64,000 bases of DNA. It comes from Amphibalanus amphitrite. Taxonomy: Eukaryota > Arthropoda > Thecostraca > Balanomorpha > Balanidae. The DNA is taken from NCBI RefSeq assembly GCF_019059575.1, contig NW_024882326.1, positions 124,001 to 188,000 on the forward strand, given 5' to 3'. The notes below the pieces were generated by a model. It was not told the origin of the DNA. It was given only the letters and a program-made list of their open reading frames with translations, and did not search any database. Below, piece by piece: positions 12,068-24,610 of the stretch. The position numbers and the translations under genes were made by a program. Position 1 is the first letter of the stretch. Each line of letters starts with the position of its first letter.

Positions 12068-12951
12068 CAGCGCACTATGGGTCCGATGCACGATTTAGCA
12101 CGCCAAAAATGATTTAAGTGACTTTCTCAAAATGGCTTGAAATGTGACACAAATAACGTAAAAATGTCCATATTTTGCGAACACAGCAGTAACTTTTGCC
12201 AAAAATGTCACATGTACCCAATATTTCATCGCAAACTGACACATATCGTGGAACGCCATTGCCTTGTCCACGTCCGAGAGAAAAGGGATGTTGGAATTAT
12301 CCGAGTATAGGCGGTTCTAAATAATAGTTAAACGGAAATATTTGGTCAAAACTAATAATTTGAAGCTTGGACAATGTGATGAATGCAAAAAAAGTGAGCT
12401 GTGTCATTGCTTTTTTATTGTCACAGCTAATTTAAATATCCATGTCACAGATGTGTGTGCAATGCTTCAAGAGACTTACAAATACAGAGCAATACTAAAT
12501 GCCCCCCAATGCCCCCCGGTATTTTTGGTATTACCTTGCTCCCCAATACTTGCCTGACCAGAAACAAGGTCATTTAGCTGCGTCCACCTGCGACGAAGCA
12601 AGTTATGAAGCTTTTTCCAATGATGTCACTGCGCTTAGCTGCGGCTGTGACATACCGGCGAGCGCTGCGGCAGGGTCACAAAGGCAAAAATACCAGGGTA
12701 TTGGTGGATACGACTAATGTATGACAGAAACTCATAACTGATGGCTTTGCAAAAAAAAAAAAAGGCAGTTCTTTCGGGTTAGCGGTCCGAATTCCGGACA
12801 TTTCGGCACTTGTCTGGCGACCTGGCCCTCAGGCGGTTTGACCGCGTGCCCGGCCCACTGTACCCACGTGGCCGGGGTAGTTTGAGCTTGATTGTAGCGA
12901 GCGCACGTATATTCTTGTCGTTCCATCACTAGCAAAACAGGCAGATAAGCA

Positions 12952-13293
12952 ATGTGTATTGCTTACAAAGCCATTCTTGACACCGTCTTGACCAGTCCAG
13001 ATGTAGGGCCGGTTCAAGTAGAGGATTTTTCAGCTAGCATTGCTCGTATTTTGAATGTTCAATTGACGACTGATGACATTCGAGCACTGGGAAAGCTGCT
13101 TAACAAGTTAAAGGAAAAATGGATAGCCGCTCATCGCAATGAAGATCGCTTTCTGTCAAGAAACCAAAATTGGACTCAGCTGACATTTTGTCTGTCAGAG
13201 GCCAGAGCCTGCAACCTGAAAACGGTTGACATAAAAACGTCCAGCACTACTATATACAGGGTGTCCCAGAATTACCCGGACATTGTTAATTAG
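12952..13293 (+). CDS. Unidentified open frame, 113 aa
   Basis: I do not recognise this protein. The central part (about residues 20-70) is rich in Lys, Leu and Arg and looks helical, with phrases such as LGKLLNKLKEKW. The last 13 residues are translated from the terminal repeat of the mariner-like element at 13257, so the original frame was cut or continued elsewhere. It lies inside the larger inverted-repeat element and could be part of that element's transposase, but nothing in the sequence proves it. Confidence 0.2.
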   Translation: MCIAYKAILDTVLTSPDVGPVQVEDFSASIARILNVQLTTDDIRALGKLLNKLKEKWIAAHRNEDRFLSRNQNWTQLTFCLSEARACNLKTVDIKTSSTTIYRVSQNYPDIVN

Positions 13294-14626
13294 CGTATAA
13301 AATAAGGCAAACATGATTGCGCTTTTTTTCTTTTTATTGTCCTATATAGTCAACTAGGGTGGCTGTGAAGTAGCACATGCAATAGATGCGCTTGTTACAA
13401 GATCAGCCGACAATGATTGAAAATGCCAGCCATTGCTGGTCTCAGTTGTTTTACGGCTCTCCCGAAACTGGGTGAAGGCCTGTTTTCTTTGACCTGTTGC
13501 CGGAGGATAATACGATCATATAAGATAAACTTAACATCAAAGTGTTCCCAGGTCATAAGGCATTATCCCCCAAAACAAAAATTGCTGCCTACACCACTTT
13601 TGCCGCGTTTTTTACATCTGAAGTGGAGAAACTCCATGTCTGAACATGGCAGGACCTTTGGCTTCCAACAGATTTGGTTTCCAAAACAAACCCGTTCATG
13701 GCCATTTGGCTTACGGCATCCAGTTTTTTTAGTGGTAGAATATTACCGCAGTAGTACTCTGTGCTAACGGTTGTCTTTGGGCCATCATATCAAGCCCAAT
13801 GAGTGCACGGTGGCTCAAAATGTCTCACAATTTGATTTTCGACGGGTGCCTGGCCGTCTCTGCTGTTGGGGCGTTGTAGTCATCTGACGTTCACACACGC
13901 CTTTTTCGGGCGGTTCAAATGACAGAATACCTTCGTTAGACCACAAAGTGTGTGCTTCAATTTAATTTTTGGTTGTATATATTATATTTTTGGGGTGAAT
14001 TGTAGTGATTTTCGCTGCTTTTCCCGTAGTTTTCGCATATTTTTCAGGCGAGGGACCCCAAGGCCCAAATTCCAAAATTTTGCGAAGATAGTGGTGGAAA
14101 GTAGACTGATGTTCTTTAGATAATCCTGATCTATCGTTTAGCTAGTTTTTAGCTAGATCAGTGTCCAGTGACGTTTGTTGTCCATGACAAGCAACCACCC
14201 GTTTGACAACTGGTGCATGGCCCTTTTTGGCCGAGCCCAAGCTTGTCAATCAGGTTTATCTCTTGCTCTCTCTGGCTTCGTTAGCTGATATAATTGCGCT
14301 TTGCTCAATCCTAACTGCTTGCAGATGAGCTGCTGAAGCTCTCCAGCAAAAACCATGCCGAAAGTCCGTTTACAAAGTTGAAAACGGGAGTTGATTCACC
14401 ATGGTTGCCTATTAGTGGCTTAAGCTGAAAACGGAAAAGTACTACTCTTACTTGACTCTGGATAATACTTGACTCGAGTCGTTACCGGTCACCAAAAGCA
14501 CACAGTCCCCAAGCTCGATAGCTAAGGGATATCTTATAAAAGCATGATGCTTGTATATCATTAGAATCGAGCGCAATCGTACTTTTAGCCAGAAAATAAA
14601 TGTCCGGGTAATTCTGGGACACCCTG
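13257..14626 (-). mobile_element. Mariner-like element, heavily decayed
   Basis: Flanked by TA on both sides (13255, 14627). Ends are CAGGGTGTCCCAGAATTACC and its reverse complement, about 29 bp of inverted repeat in total. On the minus strand a broken frame near 13700-13800 retains a phrase like TVSTEYYCGNIL, which resembles the block before the second catalytic Asp in mariner transposases. No intact catalytic motifs remain. Confidence 0.7.
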
Positions 14627-14810
14627 TAGGTACACACGTCACATATCACATGTCACACGGTTCCTACATGTTTAGAAATCACGCAAAATCCATTTCGGAT
14701 GTTCTGGCTTTCATCTCTGATGTAAAAGCAGCCATTAAATGGCAGTTATCATTTTTGGCGTGCTAATTCCTGCATCGGACCCATAGTGCAGCGGGGCGCG
14801 GGGCCTCGTC

Positions 14811-15607
14811 GTAACCCTCGCCGGACCTATTTATTGGTTTTCTACATACGCGCCGGCCGAGGGGGATGGGGGCGGGGGCGGGTATGACCTCCCTCGCCAT
14901 TTCGCCCCTGGTGGAGCTAGCGCGTCGCGGAAGAAACGAGCGTGTGCGCCGTTACGAGACGCAGAGATTGATACCCGATTTTAAGGTCCTAGGTCAACCG
15001 GTGACCTCTGAGGTCAGGTCAAGTGCCCCAAGGTACGGTTCCATTTTTGGTGAATAACTTCGCAAAAAAAACGGCCGCAGAGCCGCGATTTTGGCAGCAT
15101 CGTGTTCGTCTCGCCCAGGCGCGTCGTATGATATACTTTTTGTTTGGGCTAGGTCAAATTAGGGTGTTGACCTCGGGTCACGGTCGGTCAGGTTGCGTGA
15201 CGTCATAATGACGTCACGCAAGGTCAACATTGCAAAATGGAAGCATCGAACATTGCAAGGAGTGCATGAAATCACGATTCTGTGTGCTATATGTAGATAG
15301 TTGGAGACCGTTCCCGGCGCAAAAATAGCAGTTTGCATTTTTCCCCATTGACTTATAATGGTGAGGTCACGAAAGTGAGGGCGTTGCGAAGTTACGACAT
15401 ATGAAGACTGTACAGAGGTTCACTTATAACGTCATAGGTCAGTGACCTGACCTTATCCGAAAATGCGGTTGGTGTCAAAAGATCCGGCTTGAATCAAAGG
15501 TCAGCTATGCCAAGTTTCAGCTCTGAATCACCGGTGTGTTCGGAGCTATCGCGAAAAAACCCTATGGGGGGGGGGGGCGGCACCCCCCCTCGGCCGGCGA
15601 GGCTTAA
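14811..15607 (-). mobile_element. piggyBac-like MITE, family C, short copy
   Basis: Left end GTAACCCTCGCCGG (first T of TTAA mutated), right end CCGGCGAGGCTTAA. The body is the reverse complement of the element at 50210-51247, including the phrase GGAGCTAGCGCGTCGCGG and multiple AGGTCA words, with an internal deletion (797 against 1038 bp). Confidence 0.8.
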
Positions 15608-15998
15608 ATTTGCACTTTTTCACCAAATTCCAGGGTCTTGTCATGTTAACTGGGGGGGGGGGGGGGGCAAAACCCCCGCAGTCACCGGCCTGCCCCCCCC
15701 CCCCCAGTCAGGACAAAAATGTCGCTACTGGGGGGAGGGACAGCAAAAGCGAATAGGCAAACGATTTTTTACTGCCGGGCGTTGATGCAATAAAACAAAT
15801 GCGCGAACGAAATGCTAGCACGTTGATATACCGGAGTAGGCTTGTGGCTGCTATAGGTATGTACACAAGCGTATGGCTGACGGCGCCGGCAATGCATCAC
15901 AAAATGACGTAACAAAACAAAAACAAACAAAAAATCCCGAGAGATATTTGAGCGTGTGTTGCCAAAGAGCGCTAGCCCAAATTTGCACCCTTTCTTAC
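15608..15998. other. G/C hairpin and non-coding flank
   Basis: A poly-G/poly-C stem (15650-15706) beginning CTGGGG and ending CCCCAG follows the MITE. Nothing else supportable was seen. Confidence 0.5.
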
Positions 15999-16091
15999 CT
16001 GGGTGTCAATTCTATCAGCCGCGCAGAGCCAAACGCAGCTGATGATAAGAAGCAGACGCCCCGCGGCTGTGGCCGATCCACCGCAGATCAT
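15999..16091 (-). CDS. Candidate first coding exon with signal peptide
   Basis: Read on the minus strand, an ATG at 16091 opens a 31-codon exon ending CACCCAG followed by GTAAGA, a consensus donor. The peptide has a hydrophobic core (RLLLIISCVWLCAA) followed by a polar DRIDTQ, as expected for a cleavable signal. The surrounding 16000-16370 is GC-rich and CpG-rich, as a promoter would be. I found no downstream exon on the minus strand within the window's left part, which is crowded with transposons, so the gene product is unknown. Confidence 0.35.
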
Positions 16092-16941
16092 GTCTGCTGG
16101 ACGCTGCTCTGTGCTCTCAGCTGTGTGGCACAGGGGACTGGACCCGGCAGACCCAGGGGACCACCAGACCACCGTGCGCCGTCGGCCGCGGCTGGCGGCA
16201 GACTGAGCGCCGCGCGCGCTCACCGCACGACACGCTGAGGGTGCACGGGGTGCACGCTGCATCCAGCGACCGTGTGAGCGCTGAGCGACGTGACGAGAGC
16301 TATAATACCTAGACGACGCGGACACATTCAACACTGGACAACTTGAAACAGATAGTGTCATTGGACCCACTCGGGGACGTGATGCAGCTTATGTCAGTAA
16401 ATCGCGCGTTATGCCGAGTACTTGGCACAATGACCGCAGCTGGTCCGTGACCAAATGTTGTAAGTATTCACTCCACTCCAGTTTCTAATTGTCCGTCCGG
16501 GTTTCAGCAGACACCGCGAAGTGCGGAACGGGCAACGACAGTACAAACTAGCGGTTTCGTTTTGTGGCTGTTTGCGTGAAAGGTAGTGTTTTATGTGTTA
16601 TAACGAGTCATTGTCTTTTAGCGAGACGTTTAGAACAGTTGCACCTTCGCATTGTCTTTTACCTCATTATTGTTTGTTAGATTCGCGGCGATGAAACGGC
16701 TTCGAATTGTTATGACTTACGAGTATATCCATTTCAACCCACCAATTACTATCGAGCTACAATTTGAAGATACATTACAAGGCCTAAAGGTCACATGACC
16801 TTTAGTTCGATCTAATTGAATACTGATCTCAGGCAGCTTTTGACAAATTGTCAGGGAACTCAGATTTGTTTTCAATAGAAAAACATAATTCTAAAGAATA
16901 GTGTTTTAACTATTGACAACAAACCTTCGATTATGAGCGAT
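16092..16941. other. CpG-rich segment, possible divergent promoter
   Basis: GC/CpG-rich from about 16000 to 16400, then falling to ordinary composition. A plus-strand consensus donor GTAAGT at 16460 could end a non-coding exon of a divergent transcript. No plus-strand coding exon is evident. Confidence 0.35.
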
Positions 16942-18158
16942 AGGGGAAGCCGGGGTAACCCCGGCCGCGGGGGATGCCCGGTCACCCCGTTTCCGGCTAA
17001 ATTATTCATAATAAAATGCTTAACTGTTTGTCCTTTCAGCATGGCAGCTGAGGTAACGCCAGCGTAGAAGTTAACGCTAACAAAAATTGTATATTGTTAC
17101 AGTTATAAAGCAAAAATAAACTGAGATATGTTGCACTGTTAAAGTTATACCATACAACCCTAATATTTATACGAATGTTATGAAAGAATCGTTTAAGTGT
17201 TTGTAGTGAGGGGTAACTAGGCAGGCTGGCTTGAATATGACATTTTTTTTCCAAATATCGCTGTTTTAAAATAAAATTAGCACATTGGGGTAACCCCGGG
17301 CGAGTGGGCGAGCTTACCCCCAACCGAGAGCAATGCCACTAAACCACTGTTTTCCATGATAAGATATGTACTGAGTAAGTTTGCTTTACACCTAGCCCAA
17401 AGATAAATTTCGAAAATAAACATGTTATCATAGACATAGACAAAGCCTCTTCGGCCTGTCGCTCTATTCCAGTGCCTACACCTATCAGGTATGGATGAAG
17501 GGTGATTGCTTGCCTGGTTTTTACTGTAAAAGGGAGATATCCGCTCCATTTTAACGGTTTTTAGTTACCCTCCATCAATTTATCTCAACAAGTGACTAAG
17601 TTTATGTTTGTATGCTTCAAGAACAGTCATGTCACTTGAGGTCAACTAGGGTCAAACTACGTTTTTGCAGATAACGCGACAGACAATGAAGCTAGAGCTT
17701 CAAAAATGGTGTCGTTGTGTTCTTCATCAGCCGAGTCGAATGATATGCAACATGATGCATTTAGGTAAATAAAAAAATAGTTTTAAGGAATTTTTAAATA
17801 CACATTTTTTGTCAATTTTGCATCATGATTTTCATCGACCTGTGCTCTATATGTGATAGACGCCAGCTAAAATACCAGTGGGACATACTCGTAAACTCTA
17901 AGATGTCCAGAGCTAAATGCAGTACCTTAATATTTCACTTTCCGTCAATCTTTGGAAGACACATAATGGTTTCATTAACTCTTTGTAAAGCGCTGGAGAG
18001 GTGGCCGGCGTTACCCCTATGCCGGGCTTACCCAAGAAAAATTATTACTTTTTTAAACCTCAAATTTCGCAACTTTTTACTATTTCCACAAAACCAAGTG
18101 TTTAGGACAACACGGCCAATTAACTTATCTATGTAGCTAACAGGATATTATATATTAT

Positions 18159-20487
18159 CCCGCGACCCACACCGCAGACAGTGTTTACCATTGCTTCACG
18201 TGCAAAGAGAGAAAATTATCGGATGTCTAACTGATTTGTTAAACGTCTAGTGACGAAACAAACAAACGTCTAGTAGACATTTCTGCCATTTTACCGCCTC
18301 GCTATTTTCACCAGTATGTGCAGGGAAACGCAATGAAACATCATTTTATTTTTATTTTTCAGTTGTATTTGGGACTTGATCTTCAATGAGCTGTCAAGTT
18401 CAGACCGATCACATTGTTTGGACCGTATTTCAAAGCTTCATCTGTCTCTGCTTCTCTTTGTCTCTTGCTCTGCTGAAAAATGTGGTATATTTTATATAAA
18501 ATGTGTTTTTTACCTTTAAGCTCCCAAAAGATATCGGCGGTACGGGATAAGATTATTAAACCGCTCGTAGGTAGAAAAATCTTTTAAACGTCTCGCCTAT
18601 CGGCTCGACGTTTCTCGTTGGTTTTTCCTGAATAGCAAGAAAACGGCGGCGCGCAGCGCCGCCAAATTTTCAGTACCTTCCCGGGCATCAATTTGACACC
18701 TTCACACCAAATTTCAAGTCTTAGGTCACCTTAGGTCAGGAGTTATTGAGGTCAAACTGAGGTCATGTTCGAGCAAAAATGAGCAAAAAACATGCAATCT
18801 TGAAACGCTCACCAAATCTACAGTTATCACGCAATTTCAAAGTTCTTTATATGGTCTAGTAGACAAAAAGCGGCGCTACAAAACTGCTATCTCGGATTTT
18901 CAAAATTTTTGGTTTTTGACCAAAAAATTCAAAAAATTGATTTTTTTAGAAAAACTTTGAAAAAATCCAAAATTTTTCCGAATTTCGAAAAAACCAGAAT
19001 ATATGTGATAGTCCCAGCGCTCTTCTATATACATACCAATTTTCAGATCGATATCTCGTTTTTTGGCCAAGTTATAGCGAAAAAACTATTCAAAAATGAT
19101 GACGTCAAATTTTTGAACTCAATTTTTAGCAATTCTAGACCACGTACGGCAAAACAAAGACCACCATTGAACTCCCCGTGACGAGCTGCATCGATTCGAT
19201 ACCCATTTTATGCAAAAATATTAACTTTGAAATTTGACCTAATTTGACCTGACCTTGACCTGACCTTGACCTGACCTTGACCAAAACGTGATCTAAGCTG
19301 GCCCCAAAGGCTGCTTGACCCATATAATCGCATTTGTCATGTAAAATGGACCATAAAACATGTATCACACGACACTTTCATATTGTGACCCCCCGTGACC
19401 TGACCTCTGTGACCTGACCTGGTATCAGTGACCTCGAATAGCAAAATATGTGTTTGAAGAACATTTCCCCATCGATGATTTTCAATGAAATGCATTTTAC
19501 TCGATTTTACAACGCATTTCTTGAAGTGCCTGTAAACGGTGAAAATTGGACCTTTGACCTGACCTGTGACGTCATCGGTTTGACCTAGGTCAATAAAATT
19601 GGGTCACAAGGTAGTTCCCCGTTGGGGCTATCCAACGCCGTTTACCGCTTGTCGCTATGTTGCGTGATTCTCGAGATCTTAGGGGGGGGCCAAAATGGCC
19701 CCCCCCAACCGGGCGCGTTGCTCGGCAGAGCCCAACGGGGCGCGGGTTAAAAGATTTGTTCTACCTACGAGCGGTTTAATAATTTTATCCCGTACCGCCG
19801 ATATCTTTCGGGCGCTTAAATGTAAAAATACATCTTATAAAAAATACGACATATTTCAGCAGAGCCAGAGACAAGGAGAAGCAGAGACAGATTGTTAATC
19901 GTCACTAACGTTTAACAAATCAGTTAAACGACACCTGGTAATTCTCTCTCTTTGCACGTGAAGCAATTGTAAACACTGCCTTCGGTGCGGGATAACAACA
20001 TTTTATCCCGCACCGAAGACAGTGTTTACAATTGCTTCACGTGCAAAGAGAGAAAATTAACAGATGTCGATTTGTTAAACGTCTAGTGACGATTAACAGA
20101 TTGTTAAACGTCTAGTAGACATTTCTTCCATTTGACTGTTTTGTTATTTTCACATGTGCAGGGAAACGCAATGAAACATCATTTTCTTTTTCTTTTTTAT
20201 TTGTATTTGCGACTTGAGCTTCAATGAACCTGTCAATTCCAGACCGTTCACATTGTCTGGATCGTTTTTCAAAGCTTTATCTGTCTCTGCTTCTCTTTGT
20301 CTCTGGCTCTGCTGAAATGTGTCGTATTTTTAAAGAAAATGTACCTATATTTTACCTTTAGGCGCCTGAAAGGAATCAGCGGTACGGGATAAAATTATGA
20401 AACCGCTCGTAGGTAGAAAAATCATTTAAACGTCTCGCCTATCGCTCGACGTTTAAAAGATCTGTTCTACCTACTCGCGGTTTAATA
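18159..20487. mobile_element. Foldback element with TTATCCCGC ends
   Basis: Three arms of one sequence lie in left, inverted, left order: 18159-18610, 19751-19994 and 20003-20487. The second and third meet in a hairpin whose stem exceeds 60 bp (19931-19994 against 20003-20066, with CTTCGGTGCGGGATAA at the apex). TATATTAT flanks both sides (18151-18158, 20488-20495) as a likely 8-bp duplication. Comparison with 23490-24610 shows it is an insertion. No transposase was seen. Confidence 0.7.
18611..19750 (-). mobile_element. piggyBac-like MITE, family D, one end eroded
   Basis: The right end GGGGCGCGGGTTAA with facing G/C runs is intact. The body is the reverse complement of 32242-33422. The left end has lost its G/C stem by deletion (only TTCTCGTTGG remains). 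It sits at a TTAA of the foldback arm: the uninterrupted arm at 20453-20462 reads GACGTTTAAA, the empty site. Confidence 0.85.
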
Positions 20488-20875
20488 TATATTATACATC
20501 ACGCAAGGTATGCCATAAAAATGAAAAAGAGCTTACTATGCCGGACTTCCCCCGGCTTCCCCTATTATGGCAAATGACGGAGGCTGTAGCGAGTCATGTT
20601 TTTAATGCAAAGTTATGCATTTGAAAGATATATATCTATTCTCGTATTTCCGGAGACCGGATAAGTGAATAAATTTATAATGGATAAAAATATTGCAGTA
20701 TAAATCCCCCCAAATAAGGGCTTCGATAATACACTACCTCGGGTTGTGCAAAGGTCTCCAGCCCAACGCACCGACCTAGCGAGGAATCAGTATTGTCCCC
20801 ACCTCCGTGGTCTTTATCAAGTAGGGGCCTGCCTTTTCAGTACTCAACCCGTCTTTAAATTCTTATTTTCTCGTA

Positions 20876-21927
20876 GGGGAGAGTGCCCAATCTGCGCCCG
20901 GTCTCCTAATTGCGCCCTCGTCATTTTCTGTGAACCGGAAAAGGTCGATTGGTGTTTAGAAAACAATTTATTAATAACAATCATCAAAACAATATTTTTC
21001 GACCTACCGCTACCAGCGTAAGGTTGTAAGCCGCCTGGAGTGGTTTTGTAAAATGTAGTGTTTTCTTATCCTGAGCCTGCTTAATTATTGAACTGTTACT
21101 GCTGTTCGTGAGGAAGGGTTGTTAAAAAGTGATTTTAGTAGTATTATGGTATATGTGCCGGGTATGGAGAGACAAAAAACAAGACGGTACATGCCTATTG
21201 TGCAGCATTATCAATATTTTCCTGCCATATGACACATTTCGAATTGCGCCCACACAAAATGCGCCATGGCATGGGCGCATTTAGGGCTATGTCAAGACAT
21301 CGAGGCTTTCAATGTTATCGTATAATGTTATAAAAAGTGGTCTTTCAATAATTGTTGTTAGAAGCCGGAGTTTGACCCCAGAAGGTCTGAGGGGCCCGTA
21401 ATAACCAATAAAGACATTCAGGGGAACATTATCGCCCTTGCCAGTAAAAGGGCTAACTTTGCATGGTTCTTTGCATTATCTCAATTAGCGCAATTAGGGC
21501 ATGCTGTGCCTAAATGCGCCTTTTGCAGGGGTCAGGAAAACTGTAATTTGTTCCAATAAAATGTACTTTCATTATAAGAGTGGAGGTAGATTTAATTAGA
21601 AAAATGTTTTGAATATGTTTCAACGCTAACTTGAGAGACATTGTAACAAATAGTAAGAAAATTAACCTCACTCTCATTCTATCTAAAAGTAAATTCCGGA
21701 TTCGAAATAAAACAAACTTTTTGAGAAGCTGATGAGAGCTGATGATGGCGCAATGCCGAAAGCTTCTCAAAAAGTTTGTTTTATTTCGAATCCGGAATTT
21801 ACTTTTAGATAGAATGAGAGTGAGGTTAATTTTCTTACTATTAGAAAAATGTTCATCGATCGCAGAGACCGCATTCACCAGACCCATTGCTCAAGCACAG
21901 GGCGCATACCTAATGGTAACTCTCCCC
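20876..21927. mobile_element. TA-type MITE with TTGCGCCC words
   Basis: Flanked by TA (20874, 21928). Begins GGGGAGAGT and ends ACTCTCCCC. Its word TGCGCCC/GGGCGCA appears near both ends and internally (20895, 20915, 21245, 21275, 21515). It contains the 80-bp perfect hairpin at 21651-21840. No transposase was seen. Confidence 0.8.
21651..21840. repeat. Perfect 80-bp inverted repeat with 30-nt loop
   Basis: Bases 21651-21730 are the exact reverse complement of 21761-21840; the loop is 21731-21760. The phrase TTAGAAAAATGTT occurs both at about 21595 and directly after the right arm, which suggests a template-switch origin. Zero mismatches over 80 bp implies a recent event or active homogenisation. 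Confidence 0.97.
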
Positions 21928-23381
21928 TACTTTTATACCTATCCGCCAAATTTTTGCGCACTGCAGAGGCCACATTCATACCTATTACATCGGTACGGTA
22001 CCTCCTGACCGTCCTGACTCCTGACTATCCGGCATGTCCGGTATTGAACGTCCGGGATTTTCTTGACTGAATCTGCGTGACCCCAGTGTAGCCGATCCTG
22101 TGTATTTCTTATCAGCTGAACTTCACCTGCGTACCGATTTTATGCAAAACCCGCAAACTCGCAGATAACGCACGTAATTTCCTGGACGATCACGCATAGT
22201 GTAGCTCGGCCTTAACGATTTATTCGCCCATCCATACAGCAGGTCGATATGTCAGCTCAGCGGACCATTGCCCCGGGGGTTGACCTACTATGGCTTCCGC
22301 CCGGGGCGACTGACTCGAAGAGCTGAGAAGTGGGGGCCTTACTAACAACTGGATAAAATCAGCTGGCTGGTCAGCTGGCGACGTACGATAGCTATGGCGT
22401 TTATTGATATAAATACGGTAGTAGATGGATATGAACACGTAAAATCACATTAATAAAAAATTAATAGATAGATATTCAGTCGTTAATATCTAGCTTTGAT
22501 ATATAAAAAGCTCTGCTAGCGCCACCATACGGCCCCAGCTGGCAAATAATTCAGAAAATAGTACGACCCAGCGGGGTCAGTGATTGAACCGGTGCCGAGC
22601 GGCGCGGGGCCGCGGCACAGGCGCGCCATGTGTCGACCTGTGACCGCTGGAACAGGCACGCTAGTGACTGCGACAGCCGTGTGGTGAAGATCCACTGCTG
22701 AGGCCTGAGAAGTGAATATCAAAGAAGTTCAATCACAAACATTTTACCCGCTATTAACGTGTGGTGCATTGAATCAGCATACCTATATCAGCAGATTATA
22801 TTCGCCGGAAATAGCGGTCTCGTGCAGTAATGCGGCTGCCGCGTCTGCGAGCTGTGCCCATAGCCAAATTTCAGAGTTTTTTATGGGCGCATTCTTTTGA
22901 GACGATCTTCATTGTAAGATATGGTCCTAAAATTGTCATTTTAATTGCAAGATGACATGCAAACTACTCTCATCAATCAATGTAGCCGTAAGTGGGTAAA
23001 TATGACGTGCGCCTTTCTCATGCAGGTAATAGGTATCTAACCATAGCGGAGACGAAGCTTCCTAGTTCCTTCTATGGTCATAGAAGTCCGATTTCCTCAC
23101 CATCGTGTTTGTCATGCTTGAGCGCGTCGAACGGTTATCTACTAGCGGCGAAGTAATGTGACAGACCTGACCTCCTCAGGTGACCCTTAGGAAGCTCCCG
23201 AGATAGGTAGGTATGCAAGTTGTGAGCGCTCTGGAGGTTAGGTACTATCTCCTGTAAGTTCAATCTCCCTGAAAAATTCCCTGGAACTGCGGACTTGCAA
23301 AGTTGCGACATTTTATGACTGCGCAGGATGCAGAATCGATGACCTGACCTGACCTGAGCATATGATTGGTGTCACAAAAAT
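21928..23381. other. Intergenic, no gene seen
   Basis: No bounded element or coding exon was found in 21930-23150. From about 23160 to 23381, TGACCT/AGGTCA clusters suggest the remnant of another TTAA MITE. Confidence 0.5.
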
Positions 23382-23489
23382 TTAACGCTCGCCAGCCGAG
23401 GGGGTGGTTGCCGCCCCCATATTTTGTCTTTCCTTTTTTGGCCGCTAGCTGCAGAACGCGCCGGCGATATAAAGCTGAAATTTGGTATA

Positions 23490-24610
23490 GGGGAAGCCGG
23501 GGGAAGCCCGGCATAGTAAGCTCTTTTTCATTTTTATTACATACCATACGTGCTGTATAAAATGTTGATATCCTGTTAGCTAGCTAAGTTCATTGGCCGT
23601 GTCTTCCCAAAAAGTCGGTTTCGTGGAATAAGTATAAGGCTGAGAAAATCGAGTTTTAAAAAAGTGTTGATTTTTCTGGGGTAAGCCCGGCATAGGGGTA
23701 ACGCCGGCCACCTTCCCAGCGCTTTACAACGAGTTCATGAAACCATTATGTGTCTTCCAAATATTAACGGAAAGTGAAATATTAAGGTACGCATTAGCTC
23801 TGGAGTCTGGACATCTTAGAGTTTATGTCACTACTGGTATTTTAGCTAGCGTCTACCACATATACAGTACAGGTCGATGAAAATCGTGATGCAAAATTGA
23901 CAAAAAATGTGAATTTCAAAATTCCTTAAATTTTTTTTCTTTTTACCTTAATGCATCATATTGCATATCATTCGACTCGGCTGATGAAGAAAAACACAGC
24001 GACACCATTTTTGAAGCTCTAGCTTCATTGTCTGTCGCGTTATCTGCAAAAACATAGTTTGACCCTAGTTGACCTTAAGTGACATGACTGGCTTTGTCTA
24101 TGATAACATGTTTATTTTCGAAATTTATCTTTGATCTAGGTGTAAACCAAACCTGCTCAGTACCTATTATCTCATGGAAAACAGTGGTTTAGTGGCATTG
24201 CTCTCGGTTGGGGGTAGGCTTGGCCACTCGCCCGGGGTTACCCCAATGTGATAATTTTTATTTTAGAACAGCGATGTTCGAAAAAATGTCATACTTAAGC
24301 CAGCCTGCCTCGTCACCCCTCACTACAAACACTTAAATGGTCCTTACATAACATTCGTATAAATATTAGTACTGTATGGTATAACATTAACAGTGCAACA
24401 TATCTCACTTTTTAGCTAAAAACCCTTAAAATATCATTTTTGCTCTATAACTTTAACAATATGCAATTTTTGTTAGCCTTAACTTTTTTGCTGGCGTTAC
24501 CTTAGCTGCCACGCTGAAAGGACAAACACTTGAACATTCTATTGTGAATAATTTAGCCGGAAACGGGGTGGCCGGGCTTCCCCCGCGCCCGGGCTTCCCC
24601 CGGCTTCCCC
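23490..24610. mobile_element. TA-type MITE, intact copy
   Basis: Flanked by TA (23488, 24611). Ends are GGGGAAGCCGGGG and its reverse complement. It is an inverted, uninterrupted copy of 16943-20562, so it serves as the reference for that element. The word GGGGTAA/CCGG recurs at its ends and near 23680-23710 and 24215-24245. No transposase frame was found. Confidence 0.85.

Larger units (their letters stand above)
12072..14789. mobile_element. Unclassified element with GCACTATGGGTCC ends
   Basis: The left end GCACTATGGGTCCGATGCA is matched by its exact reverse complement at the right end, and the similarity continues to about 45 bp per side (through TTAGCACGCCAAAAATGA). Inside are an unidentified open frame (12952) and a complete mariner-like insertion (13257-14626). 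I recognise no target duplication and cannot name the superfamily. Confidence 0.65.
16943..20562. mobile_element. TA-type MITE split by nested insertions
   Basis: Flanked by TA (16941, 20563). Ends are GGGGAAGCCGGGG and its reverse complement. The undisturbed inverted copy at 23490-24610 (1121 bp) shows the original element; here it is interrupted near 18148-20495 by a foldback element that itself holds a TTAA MITE. The family word GGGGTAACCCCGG recurs at 16952, 17286 and 18010. Confidence 0.85.

Noticed and set aside
21651..21840. microRNA precursor
   Set aside because: The arms are too long and perfect for a typical animal pre-miRNA; reported as an inverted repeat instead.
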